64,000 nt of DNA from Devosia subaequoris (GTDB lineage: Bacteria; Pseudomonadota; Alphaproteobacteria; Rhizobiales; Devosiaceae): contig NZ_JACIEW010000001.1 of NCBI RefSeq assembly GCF_014197055.1, positions 1 to 64,000 of the forward strand, given 5' to 3'. Of this stretch, positions 1-7,499 are shown piece by piece (position 1 is the first letter of the stretch; each line of letters opens with the position of its first letter). The position numbers and the translations under genes were made by a program. The notes below the pieces were generated by a model. That model was not told the origin of the DNA. It made no database searches and saw only the letters and a program-made list of their open reading frames with translations.

Positions 1-249
1 AGCGGCCGGTTGCCAGCCCCACCGCATGATGCCAGCGGGCACACGTGGCACCACTCCGACAAGCAACTCCTTGCCGTAATACGCGATGGTCTCGAGACCA
101 TGGCGCCCGGATACGAGACGGACATGCCAGCCTTTGGAGCTGTGCTCACGGACACCGAGATCATGGCGATCATCGACTACATCAAGAGCACATGGCCGGA
201 GCGCGAGCGTGGCTACCAGGAGACGCTCAATGGGACGTCAGGCGAGTAG
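1..249 (+). CDS. c-type cytochrome, C-terminal part (5' end outside window)
   Basis: The reading frame is open from the first base and ends at 249, so only the last 82 or so residues are present. They match the C-terminal part of small class I c-type cytochromes: an HTWHHSD stretch, a helix with DGLETMAPG, a Met in DMPAFG that fits the axial haem ligand, and a final helix [13 protein letters not shown]. The CxxCH haem site would lie upstream of the window. Proteins of this type are periplasmic electron carriers. They often sit in metal-resistance gene groups, which fits the Cys-rich and Met-rich genes that follow, but that link is inference. Confidence 0.75.
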   Translation, partial: SGRLPAPPHDASGHTWHHSDKQLLAVIRDGLETMAPGYETDMPAFGAVLTDTEIMAIIDYIKSTWPERERGYQETLNGTSGE

Positions 250-301
250 AGCCAACTGGTTGCCGCTGACGACTGATCGACGGCGCGAGAACTTCGCCCA
301 C

Positions 302-418
302 CTATTTGCGCAAGTACTTCACCAAGGCAAAGACGGCCAGTACAAGCAGCAACAGGATGAGGATCCAAAAGATCCCCATGCCGAACATCATTCCGCCACC
401 CATCATTCCGTCAAACAT
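302..418 (-). CDS. Met-rich small membrane peptide (38 aa)
   Basis: The protein starts MFDGMMGGGMMFGMG, has one hydrophobic helix (about residues 15-33), and ends with the basic KYLRK, so it should be a single-pass inner-membrane peptide. Six Met residues lie before the helix. Similar small Met-rich membrane peptides occur beside copper or heavy-metal genes, and thioether ligands would suit Cu(I); this is inference. It lies 25 bp downstream of the Cys-rich CBS gene on the same strand, so the two are probably cotranscribed. A longer frame runs upstream to 526, but it would overlap the CBS gene, and the hydrophobic peptide begins naturally at 418. Confidence 0.6.
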   Translation of the reverse strand: MFDGMMGGGMMFGMGIFWILILLLLVLAVFALVKYLRK

Positions 419-443
419 GCCGCTGTCACCGGTTTTCGCTCTG

Positions 444-878
444 CTAGCAGCAGCCCGATTTGCGCTCTGGCTTCGAAATCTCCTGGACGAGATCCGCAGT
501 TTCCCGATCGCTGGCGCCGCGGGCAACGTCCGCCTGGGCGACTATTCCGCAACACTTCCCGTTTTCATCTGTAACGATTGCCCTCCTGACCTGCCGCTCC
601 TCCATCTTGTCGCAGCAGGCCGCCACGTCCTCATCCGGCGTCGTCGTCAAGACGTCTGTGGACATGACCTCAGAGACTGGGGTATCGACTCCCTTCCCCT
701 GGGCTACGGCGCCGCAGCAGATATCGCGATCGGTGACGATCCCCACTGGCTCTCCCATATCATTGACAACCGGTACGGACCCAACCGATTTCTCTGCCAT
801 GATATGCGCAGCATCCCGAATGGTATCGGCGCGGCCGCAGCAGGTTGGGTTACGGCTCATGATTTCTTGAACTTGCAT
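444..878 (-). CDS. Cys-rich tandem CBS-domain protein
   Basis: The 144-residue protein consists of two CBS motifs (about 1-62 and 70-132), recognisable by VGSVPVVND, VGIVTDRDI, VSEVMS and CCGIVAQADVA. CBS pairs normally bind adenine nucleotides and act as energy or redox sensors. This one has five Cys-Cys pairs at residues 13-14, 54-55, 88-89, 109-110 and 143-144, which is unusual for a soluble CBS protein and suggests metal or thiol sensing. The start is supported by AGGAGAACAGCG directly before the ATG. It probably forms an operon with the Met-rich peptide downstream. Confidence 0.85.
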   Translation of the reverse strand: MQVQEIMSRNPTCCGRADTIRDAAHIMAEKSVGSVPVVNDMGEPVGIVTDRDICCGAVAQGKGVDTPVSEVMSTDVLTTTPDEDVAACCDKMEERQVRRAIVTDENGKCCGIVAQADVARGASDRETADLVQEISKPERKSGCC

Positions 879-917
879 CGCTGTTCTCCTTAGGTTTGGA
901 CACCGGACGACCTATCT

Positions 918-1184
918 TTGGACCCCAAACGTCTCATTTTTCGGCTGGTTCCGAAGACCGATGAGGAGTGTTGGGAACTCCGCGATGAGATCGAGGACTC
1001 GATTATCGGCGCGGGCAAGACCCTTGGGCTAAAAGTCGTGGCCGAAGGCGTCGAGACCAAGGCGCATGCCGATCTGCTGCGCCGGTTGGGTCGCTATTAT
1101 CTCCAGGGTTATGCGTTTGCCAGGCCTATGTCGGCAGAGAGCCTGCAATCCTGGTTGCGGGAGAGAGACAGTCAGGGCAACTAA
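918..1184 (+). pseudogene. EAL-domain c-di-GMP phosphodiesterase, C-terminal fragment
   Basis: From about residue 26 the translation is the last 60 residues of an EAL domain: SIIGAGKTLGLKVVAEGVET, then a GRYYLQGYAFARPM-type end. The first 25 residues do not look like an EAL domain, and the EAL signature and most catalytic residues are absent. The fragment cannot be an active phosphodiesterase. The junction near 985-1000 marks a deletion or rearrangement point. The only possible start is a TTG at 918. Confidence 0.75.
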
Positions 1185-1226
1185 GACAAATTCTACAAGA
1201 AGACTTGAGAAAGTGGAGCACACTTC

Positions 1227-1424
1227 ATGCAGATCATCAAACTGACGAGCGCTGTGGCATCGGCTCGCCCTACCGTCTACGTCAATGTCGACCATATCAT
1301 TTCGGACCAGGCTTGCGGCTGTCAGCTTCGGGTCACGGGCGGCAACAACGTCGTCGCGGTCAAGGAAACCGCCGAGACCGTGGCCCGCCTAGTCGAACAC
1401 GCTGCGCGTAGCCAAACCGAATGA
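1227..1424 (+). CDS. small FlbD-like protein (65 aa)
   Basis: The protein begins MQIIKLTSA and continues YVNVDHII, a pattern like FlbD-type small proteins (hydrophobic strand, Asn/Asp turn, then a VKETAETVARLVEH helix). A CGC in the middle could bind metal or form a disulphide. FlbD family members are linked to flagellar gene control, but similar short proteins are common in Hyphomicrobiales without known function, and there are no flagellar genes here. A purine-rich GTGGAG lies 8 bases before the ATG. Confidence 0.55.
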   Translation: MQIIKLTSAVASARPTVYVNVDHIISDQACGCQLRVTGGNNVVAVKETAETVARLVEHAARSQTE

Positions 1425-1725
1425 TGAAGGGGTGTTTTGCGCTCCCAGCACATGGACATAGCTGGTTGCGATTAGAGAGCTTGCAGATCTCCTTATGCGC
1501 CGCCTCATCGCATTCGCCCGTGTTGGGTTAGTTCCTGGACGGTTCGCAGTCCTCGCCGCGCTTCTACGAAATCTTCCTGCCAGGGCGCCCATAAGCACGC
1601 GACGATAGTCAGCTTTCTCAAAGCGCTGACCAGCACCGGACTGACAACTATCGGCCCCAACTCCGCCGTTATAACTCTGCCGGTGCGATTCGCTGGGCAT
1701 GTTGCCCCCTTTGCCCACGCCGAGC
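1425..1725. other. 300-bp gap between convergent genes, nothing recognised
   Basis: This stretch lies between the FlbD-like gene and the end of the metallophosphoesterase-like gene. Open frames exist on the minus strand, but their translation is Arg/Ser-rich with no domain pattern. I see no RNA gene or clear terminator. Confidence 0.4.
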
Positions 1726-2511
1726 TTACGACAAAGCGATAACGAGCTCTTCACCGGGCTCTGCCGGGTCAGCTTTGGAAAAGCACCCTCCGCCGCTCGA
1801 GACAACGCGTGTCGAACCTATTCGATAATCTGCATCTGCGTAGATGGGCGCGTGTATCCACAAGGCTGGTTGGTATCGCTCAATCAAGGGTTCCAAGTTC
1901 GACGCGAAGGCCGCGCAGCTGATGTCATACTGAACTTCCTCCGGCAGCGACCGGATGGAAGGAGCGTGGTGGGTTACAACGACAGTCGCGCCCTGATGTG
2001 GATGACTTAAGGCCCGAGCCACCTTCGCTTTATCGCGCATGTGCTCATCGGCGGTATCGATTGGCCGAATGAGGCGATCCTCGCAGCTGTGACGGACGGA
2101 GAAGTACTCCGGCATTGCCGCTATTGCCCACTTCTGAGAGGCGTATTCGGTGCCTGTAAGCTCGAAATCCGTCCACAATGTTGAGCCAATGAACCGGACT
2201 CCTCCGAAGAAGGCAGAGCTTCCAGTTTCAAGAACAATGATTTCAGCAGGAAGATGGTGGAACTCTCCGGCTTGCAGCCTTGCTCCGGAGAAGTCTCGGT
2301 TCCCCGGGACGAACAGAATTGGTTTTTTTGTCTGGTCGTAAAGGGTAACCAACTTGGCGACTACATTGTCTGGTCCGTCTGAGACATCACCAGCTACCAC
2401 CATCAAGTCGTGGAAGGGCGTTTCGCCGGGCTCGATAGCAGCATCAGTGCCCAATTTGGAAGGAATCCAGACGCTGACCACGACCGGGTCCTCACGGCCC
2501 TGGCTCGGCAT
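1726..2511 (-). CDS. metallophosphoesterase-fold protein lacking key metal ligands
   Basis: The 261-residue protein follows the calcineurin-like phosphoesterase order: VVAGDVSDG (residues 38-46), VPGNRD, GGVRFIGSTLWTDF, VVVTHHAPS, then WIHAPIY and DYRIGSTRVVSS. In active relatives the first motif is SDLH, here SKLG (18-21). GNH is GNR here, and the WIHGHxH motif is WIHAPIY. Only the GD..D and THH ligands survive, so the usual dinuclear metal site cannot form as in the family. The frame is otherwise intact, so this is either a non-catalytic derivative or an early pseudogene. The ATG at 2511 overlaps the end of the XRE gene by 20 bp, so translation is probably coupled; a GTG at 2481 is an alternative start. 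Confidence 0.75.
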   Translation of the reverse strand: MPSQGREDPVVVSVWIPSKLGTDAAIEPGETPFHDLMVVAGDVSDGPDNVVAKLVTLYDQTKKPILFVPGNRDFSGARLQAGEFHHLPAEIIVLETGSSAFFGGVRFIGSTLWTDFELTGTEYASQKWAIAAMPEYFSVRHSCEDRLIRPIDTADEHMRDKAKVARALSHPHQGATVVVTHHAPSIRSLPEEVQYDISCAAFASNLEPLIERYQPALWIHAPIYADADYRIGSTRVVSSGGGCFSKADPAEPGEELVIALS

Positions 2512-2797
2512 TGAGCCATGAGGCAAACAGTTCAGCCCTCTGCTTCTCAAATCTGTTGGCTACAAGGTCATCGTACGTTGGTCTGGGACCGGGGACAGGA
2601 AGGATCTTTATATTCAACCCAACCTGGTGGAGCGCACTAAGAAATTGCTCTGTTGTGATGTTGTGCAGGTTCCCAAGTTCCAGATCCATTATGACGGAAA
2701 GTGGCGCGGACACGAGCAATGCCAACTGTCTCTGCGACAGTGCATTATCACGTCGGGCCGCGGTGAGGATGGCTGCGACATCATTGCTGTCATACAT
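2492..2797 (-). CDS. XRE-family HTH regulator (HipB-like)
   Basis: The 101-residue protein has an N-terminal helix-turn-helix (about 4-62): AAILTAARRDNALSQRQLAL, then a turn and LELGNLHNITTEQFLSAL. This is the layout of HipB/XRE antitoxin-type regulators. The C-terminal 35 residues are polar and unrecognised. I chose the start at MYDSND (2797) because it lies at the expected distance before the first helix; an ATG at 2824 is also in frame. It is the middle gene of a three-gene minus-strand operon, 42 bp after the unknown gene and overlapping the phosphoesterase-like gene. It probably autoregulates the operon. Confidence 0.75.
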   Translation of the reverse strand: MYDSNDVAAILTAARRDNALSQRQLALLVSAPLSVIMDLELGNLHNITTEQFLSALHQVGLNIKILPVPGPRPTYDDLVANRFEKQRAELFASWLNAEPGP

Positions 2798-2839
2798 GCG
2801 ATTGTCCCAGCACGGTTGCCCCACTCCTCGCGCACCTAG

Positions 2840-3172
2840 TTATTTGTAAGTGCCCATGTGGTGCTCCAATCTGAACAGGCCTGTTCTGGTAAGAACCCAG
2901 CCTTGATCCCGCCCGTCGACAACGATCTCTCCCGTATGCGTCATTTCGTTGATTGTGCCGTCGGCATTCCGGAGCGTCCCCATGCACACGCAGACTTGCG
3001 ACGGGATGTAAAGTGACCTGACGAACACGGGAGCACCCTTCAGCTTCTCCTCAGGAAGCCGTGCCTCGAAGTGAAGCAGAGCGAGAAGGTTTTGCGACAG
3101 CAAGGCAGCGTCTTTAGCTTTGCCCCTGATCTCATCTTTGTAGCTGGAAACAAGCGAATCGATTCGCGTCAT
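2840..3172 (-). CDS. unknown 110-aa protein heading the XRE/phosphoesterase operon
   Basis: I do not recognise a family. The protein starts MTRIDSLVSSYKDEIRGKAKDAAL, a charged amphipathic helix. It continues with an Ala/Leu/Glu-rich segment, and its second half has strands and turns (VFVRSLYIPSQVCVCMG, GEIVVDGRDQGWVLTRTGLF) that look like a winged-helix or small beta domain. There are no membrane segments or signal peptide. I placed the start at the ATG at 3172 because the frame upstream of it (to 3241) reads like non-coding sequence. It is the first gene of the operon and faces away from a second XRE gene across a 144-bp divergent region. Confidence 0.55.
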   Translation of the reverse strand: MTRIDSLVSSYKDEIRGKAKDAALLSQNLLALLHFEARLPEEKLKGAPVFVRSLYIPSQVCVCMGTLRNADGTINEMTHTGEIVVDGRDQGWVLTRTGLFRLEHHMGTYK

Positions 3173-3316
3173 GAGTGCACTCCAGGAGGACCTCAAAGGT
3201 AAATGGTACTGCTTGATTCTGCAAATGATATGCTTTTTCACACAGTTCGAGCTACGTTATGTGCGCTTCAATCGCTTTGACTGGCTAGTGTTTAGCGGCC
3301 ATGTCAAATCCGTCGC

Positions 3317-3616
3317 ATGGAAATGCACCCCGAACTTTTGCTGGCAGCGAGGATGGCGCTGGGATTGACCCGCAGTGAGTTGGCGGGGCGGGCCGGTGTA
3401 GGCGAGCGTACATTAGCCGATCTAGAGGGCGGCCGCCGCAGCTCTGTTGAGACTTACCTCCTGGTGCGACGAGCCTTGGAGGAGATTGGTATAGTCTTTT
3501 TGCACGCGCTACCCGGGGCAGGGCCTGGTTTCACCCTGCCGGAGGGATGGGCGGGGAATGACTTGATAATGCCCAGGAAAACCCGTCGCGGTATGCGAAA
3601 AAGCGATCGCGATTAG
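3317..3616 (+). CDS. XRE-family HTH regulator
   Basis: The 99-residue protein carries a classic Cro/CI-type HTH in its first 60 residues: LLLAARMALGLTRSELAGRA, GVGERTLADLEGG, then VETYLLVRRALEEIG. The tail (GAGPGFTLPEGW) resembles that of small one-domain XRE regulators common in Alphaproteobacteria. It is divergent from the unknown/XRE/phosphoesterase operon, so the 144-bp gap 3173-3316 should hold both promoters and perhaps shared operators. No strong ribosome-binding site is visible; the second in-frame ATG at 3323 is an alternative start. Confidence 0.75.
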   Translation: MEMHPELLLAARMALGLTRSELAGRAGVGERTLADLEGGRRSSVETYLLVRRALEEIGIVFLHALPGAGPGFTLPEGWAGNDLIMPRKTRRGMRKSDRD

Positions 3617-3869
3617 AATGCTGCAGGTTAGAAAGAGGGCCAGCGTGCACAAGGCCCAAGGCAGCGAGTTTAAGATGTCATTAGGCCTATCTAAGGGTCG
3701 TCTTCCTCGATCGCGCGATGATCTAAACTGCTGTAAAACGAGAACAGGTTCGGATAATTCTTTCAGAATACCAAGCGCATTCGTGTGTGCTATAAAGTCG
3801 CCACAAGCCTATTGATGCAGGAAATCTCGCTGCGGATTGGACGGTAGTGGACTGACCTAGGCCAGCCCA

Positions 3870-3939
3870 CCATCGTTCACGCGATCATCGCCATCCCTAG
3901 CTGTACCGCGAGATCACGATACCATTCCCATCGTTCACG
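3870..3939. repeat. 12-bp direct repeat CCATCGTTCACG, two copies 58 bp apart
   Basis: CCATCGTTCACG occurs at 3870-3881 and again at 3928-3939. Between the copies are further short ATC-rich words. It could be a binding-site pair or chance; nothing else nearby decides. Confidence 0.5.
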
Positions 3940-3976
3940 GTAAATATCCTAGCGGGTGAGGCGGCCATCGGCCGAC

Positions 3977-4004
3977 GAGGGGCGGCAATGAGCCCCTCTT
4001 TCTT
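3977..4004 (+). terminator. terminator-like hairpin
   Basis: GAGGGGC (3977-3983) pairs perfectly with GCCCCTC (3992-3998) around an 8-base loop and is followed by TTTCTTGCTT. No protein gene ends just upstream, so it may end an untranslated RNA or be left from a lost gene. Confidence 0.55.
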
Positions 4005-4014
4005 GCTTCGGATT

Positions 4015-4188
4015 GTAAACGGAAAAACTTGAGATCCAGCGAGATTCGCGCTTTAGTTTACATAAGTTGATGGCGTGTGCGTCGTGTGGCCCTCAAACAT
4101 CTGGGAAGCATGATGTTTCTTTCGCAGAAAAGTGTTCCGCATTACGGTTTTAGCAGGTAGTCTGTTAAAATTGTAAACTGGTAAACTG
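4015..4188. repeat. recurrent GTAAAC words including tandem GTAAACTG
   Basis: GTAAAC occurs at 4015-4020, its complement GTTTAC at 4056-4061, and a perfect tandem GTAAACTGGTAAACTG at 4173-4188. The spacing suggests possible protein binding sites, but the regulator is unknown. Confidence 0.4.
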
Positions 4189-4546
4189 CAAGCCGCTGAT
4201 GGCATTGTAGTTTGAGGTTTGGGCAACGCTCCGTCTGCTACCGTTAATTCTGAGCTAGGCTGGAGCGTTACTTTTTGTCAACTAAGACCCGTAGTGCTTA
4301 CAGAGTTCAGTTCGCCTGACATCTGGTGAACGTTTGCCTTTCTTGATTGCAACTGGCCTTCTCATTGAGGCGCCCACTTTTTGGTCGTTAGCCCTGCTGC
4401 GGGCGCGAAACCTCCAGGCGGATACCCTAAAAAAGCCGACTTCGCTCTCTGATCTTCCTCTATGTGTGTGAATAGCCCCGCGTTCTGTAGACACCTTCGG
4501 GGTTAGATCTGGTGTCGCCCTCCTGCAGACGTCGACGAAAGCATTT

Positions 4547-4899
4547 AGCTGGACGTGCGCATTCCCTCACCGCACGCTACTATCCGCGATCTGTCGGGTG
4601 GGCAGAGGCAGGGTATCGCCATTGCCCGCGCCACGCGCTGGGCCAAGAAGCTGATCCTGCTCGATGAACCCACGGCAGCGCTGGGCCTCGCGGAAACGGC
4701 CAAGGTGGAAAAGATCGTGGCCGGGCTCAAGGCGCGCAATATCGGGGTGCTGATCATCAGCCATAGCCTGGATCAGGTGTTCCGCCTGTCGGACCGCATC
4801 TGCGTGCTACGGCGGGGCAAGCAGATCGGCATCCGCAAAACTGCGGACACCGACAAGAACGAGATCGTCTCGATGATCACCGGGCTGAGCGCACAGTAA
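4547..4899 (+). pseudogene. sugar ABC transporter ATPase (RbsA/FrcA-like), C-terminal half
   Basis: The frame opens in LDVRIPS and reads through the ABC signature LSGGQRQGIAIARA, Walker B LILLDEPTAAL, the switch His in IISHSLD and the tail VLRRGKQIGIRKT, ending in MITGLSAQ. The Walker A region, about half of the domain, is missing. No start with a ribosome-binding site is present (GTG at 4555 is the only candidate). The remaining part is typical of single-domain ATPases of ribose/fructose-type importers. It cannot bind ATP normally and should be non-functional. The break is at about 4545. Confidence 0.8.
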
Positions 4900-5149
4900 C
4901 CCTGCCGGTCCAAGAGGTGGTTGCAATATGGGGCTCTTCGGCAACGCGCCCCAATGCGGGCGTTTAGCCCCTTCGGATCAGCGCGCATAGGTGACGTAGC
5001 CGCAAGGACTGTGAACGCAACCAATCGTAGTAATCTGACGGTCAATGCGGCGCCTAGGGCGGGCCACAGGATACAGGCAAGCCGTATCGACCAGAGGAAC
5101 TCTCCATGGGGCTAATCGTTGGGTAGCTAACAATCTTAAGGAGACCGGC

Positions 5150-5650
5150 ATGGCGATGAACTCGCTCAAAGACGTTTACCTCGAGCAGCTGCAGGATATC
5201 TGGAGCGCCAACACCCAGTCCCTGGCAGTCGTGACCGAACTCGGCCGCGCCGCCCAAGACGAGGAATTGTCCGAGGCGCTGATCGATGGCGGCAACGGTA
5301 TTGCCGATGGCATCGCCGAAATAGAAAAGCTGTGCAACGACCACGGCATCAAGCCGAACGCGGAGCATTGCAAGGGTATGGAAGGCCTCGTGAAGGAAGC
5401 GCGCGCGCATGGCTTGTCCGAGGAGATCACGGACGCTGACGTGCGTGACGCAGCCATCATCCCGCAGTATCAGCGCATGGTACATTACGCACTTGCAGGT
5501 TACGGGACCCTGGCCGCCTTTGCCAACCGCCTCGGTTTGGACGGTGACGCGGCGGTGTTGAAAAAATGCCTCGATCAGACTTATGACGGCGACCGCCGCA
5601 TGACAGCGATCGCCATGAAGGGCGGGGTCAACAAGGACGCCGCCTCCTGA
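5150..5650 (+). CDS. YciE/YciF-type ferritin-like protein (DUF892)
   Basis: The 166-residue protein is all-helical, with YLEQLQDIWSANTQSLAVV near the N-terminus and later EIEKLCNDHGIKP, MEGLVKEA and PQYQRMVHYALAGYGTLAAFA, the pattern of DUF892 stress proteins with a four-helix ferritin-like fold. Glu and His residues on helices 1 and 3 (for example H in MVHYA) could hold a di-iron site. Relatives are induced by osmotic or general stress; their reaction is not established. The start at 5150 is set by TTAAGGAGACCGGC just upstream. It stands alone between the ABC ATPase remnant and a non-coding stretch. Confidence 0.85.
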   Translation: MAMNSLKDVYLEQLQDIWSANTQSLAVVTELGRAAQDEELSEALIDGGNGIADGIAEIEKLCNDHGIKPNAEHCKGMEGLVKEARAHGLSEEITDADVRDAAIIPQYQRMVHYALAGYGTLAAFANRLGLDGDAAVLKKCLDQTYDGDRRMTAIAMKGGVNKDAAS

Positions 5651-6206
5651 ATTCTGTCCGCAATGATCAAACTGGGCTGCACGAAAACTCGTACGGCCCC
5701 TTTCATGGCGCCGACATTCGTAGAGTGGACTTTTGTGCGGCGGCACCGAGCTCTCGATTAGCCTGCCAGCCAAGTGTTTACTGTTTGGTTATTCGGAAAC
5801 CTGCTTGTCCTCCGCGCCCTCCTAAGGCACTGGCGCGAAGGATTATAGGGCAGGGGGCTTCCATACCCGCCGGGCAGATGCGCCCCATTCCTGCCGTTCA
5901 GCTGACGCTGGTGGTCTCCCGGAACCCGACCTTCGCTGACTGCTATTTGATGTCGGAACGCACATGAACTCGACACAATGCACGCGTCCAGAGGCGCTAT
6001 GTTCCTCTGCCGAAAATGGTGGGCACTATCGTGATCGGCGGCTTGGCTGGTCGCTCGTCCATCATGTATCGGCCCGCGATACCGCTCAGTGCGTGCGCGG
6101 TTGGTCTTGGGTATTGGCAACCGCATTTGGTTGGCGCTGCCAAGCGGCAAATAGCCGGTGTTCGATCTCACGCCCTCTAGACAGTGACCTAAGAACCAGA
6201 ACCCAT
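5651..6206. other. 550-bp stretch without a recognisable gene
   Basis: This lies between the DUF892 gene and the end of ttuD. Open frames on both strands are Arg/Ser/Pro-rich and match nothing I know. It may be decayed coding DNA. I saw no tRNA and no strong terminator. Confidence 0.4.
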
Positions 6207-7496
6207 TCAGTTGCGCTGGAAAATCTCAACTGAGGCATCGTCGATCTGGTAGCCGACCTCGGCTACTTCGGTCCGGCGTGCGTTTGCCGAAAGCTGGCCC
6301 GTCACCAGAACGGGGTCCCAAAGGTTCCCGTGGCGCTTGAGAAACGCGTCGGCGGGAAGGTCCTGAAGTCGCGCGCGTTGGAGCGTATCTGGAGCCACGA
6401 TGGCGCCTGCAGCGTCCTCAACCCCATCGATACCATCGGTATCGCCTGCGATCGCCCAAACATTGGCGGTGCCCTTTAATGCGATGGCGAGGCTGAGCAG
6501 AAATTCAGTGTTGCGCCCACCTTTTCCTGGCGCGGCACCTGCGATTGTAACCGTGGTTTCTCCACCCGATAGCACTACGCATGGAGCGGCGGCCGGCGCG
6601 CCCGAGCTTCGGATGCTGGCGGCAATGCCGGCTAGGATCTTGCCCAACTCGCGGCTTTCTCCTTCGAGAGCGTCGCCAAGTGACAAGGTCGCAAGCCCAT
6701 AGCTGTGAGCAACCGATTGTGCGGCGGCAATGGCCTGACGCGGCGAAGCAATGAGCCGAACCTTGCCGGTGTTTGTAAGCTGAGGTTGATCGGGGCCATC
6801 AAGAAGAGACTTCGCGGCTGGGGGCAGGGGGATGTCATACCGTTCTATGACGGCCCTGGCTCTGGTGTTGAGATCTGGAACAGGAATCGTCGGTCCCGAT
6901 GCAACTTCTGAAGGAGTGTCCCCGGGCACATCGCTGATGACCAGCGTTTCAATGCGCGCGGGAGCCGCCGCAAGGGCAAGTTTGCCACCCTTGATGTTGG
7001 ATAGCGCAGCCCGAACGCACTTGATCTCGCCGATGGCTGCTCCGGACTTGAGCAGTTCTGCGTTTATTGATTGCTTGTCCTCGAGCGTCAAACCATTCGC
7101 GGGCTGAACCAAGAGGGCGGACCCGCCACCCGAAATGAGCGCTATGACCAGATCATCGGGGGTCAGGTTTTGCACCGCTTCAAGAATAGCGCTGGCGGCG
7201 TCAAGGCTGCTCGCATCGGGAACCGGATGCGACGCTTCGAGTACCTTGATGCGCTTGGTCGGCGCGCCATGCCCGTAGCGCGTGACCACAACGCCCGACA
7301 TTTCAACGTCGGGCCAGGCTGCTTCCAAACCCGCTGCCATGGCTGCCGAGGCCTTTCCGGCCCCGACAACTATGCATCTGCCCCCTGGCTTGCTGGGGAG
7401 GTTGTCCTGGACTGCTCGTCCGGCCTCGGCGCTGGCGATTGCAGCGTCGAACATCTCGCGCAACACCTTGCGCGCATCGGCATCGGTCCAGGCCAT
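6207..7496 (-). CDS. ttuD: glycerate 2-kinase / hydroxypyruvate reductase family (TtuD-like)
   Basis: The 429-residue protein has the two-part GCK/MOFRL family layout: VVGAGKASAAMA, VTRYGHGAPT, EASHPVPD, LISGGGSALL, the CVRAALSNIKGGKLA segment, VISDVPGD and ASGPT, and in the C-terminal MOFRL half LSGGETTVT, GKGGRNTEF and GDTDGIDG. Members phosphorylate D-glycerate to 2-phosphoglycerate; older literature calls tartrate-linked versions hydroxypyruvate reductase. The last 40 residues diverge: the usual VTGPTxTNVxD ending reads VTGQLSANARRTE. The ATG lies 3 bp after the ttuC stop, so the two genes should be cotranscribed. It would channel tartrate-derived glycerate towards glycolysis. Confidence 0.88.
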   Translation of the reverse strand: MAWTDADARKVLREMFDAAIASAEAGRAVQDNLPSKPGGRCIVVGAGKASAAMAAGLEAAWPDVEMSGVVVTRYGHGAPTKRIKVLEASHPVPDASSLDAASAILEAVQNLTPDDLVIALISGGGSALLVQPANGLTLEDKQSINAELLKSGAAIGEIKCVRAALSNIKGGKLALAAAPARIETLVISDVPGDTPSEVASGPTIPVPDLNTRARAVIERYDIPLPPAAKSLLDGPDQPQLTNTGKVRLIASPRQAIAAAQSVAHSYGLATLSLGDALEGESRELGKILAGIAASIRSSGAPAAAPCVVLSGGETTVTIAGAAPGKGGRNTEFLLSLAIALKGTANVWAIAGDTDGIDGVEDAAGAIVAPDTLQRARLQDLPADAFLKRHGNLWDPVLVTGQLSANARRTEVAEVGYQIDDASVEIFQRN

Positions 7497-7499
7497 TGG

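Larger units (their letters stand above)
3617..4546. other. 930-bp gene-poor, AT-richer intergenic stretch
   Basis: Base composition is visibly less GC-rich than either flank, and no translation shows a recognisable domain. It contains a 12-bp direct repeat, a terminator-like hairpin and four GTAAAC/GTTTAC words (listed separately). The composition, together with truncated genes on both sides, suggests foreign or decayed DNA. Confidence 0.5.

Noticed and set aside
1389..1805. 138-codon minus-strand open frame
   Set aside because: Arg/Ser-rich translation with no domain, overlapping the ends of two better-supported genes.
4282..4494. 70-codon minus-strand open frame in the AT-richer gap
   Set aside because: Very basic, no ribosome-binding site and no family pattern.
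5758..6171. 137-codon minus-strand open frame downstream of the DUF892 gene
   Set aside because: Composition of random GC-rich reading, no domain and no start signal.
6241..6350. Frameshift at the 3' end of ttuD as the cause of its odd ending
   Set aside because: The other two frames do not restore the family ending either, so it is listed as divergence rather than a frameshift.
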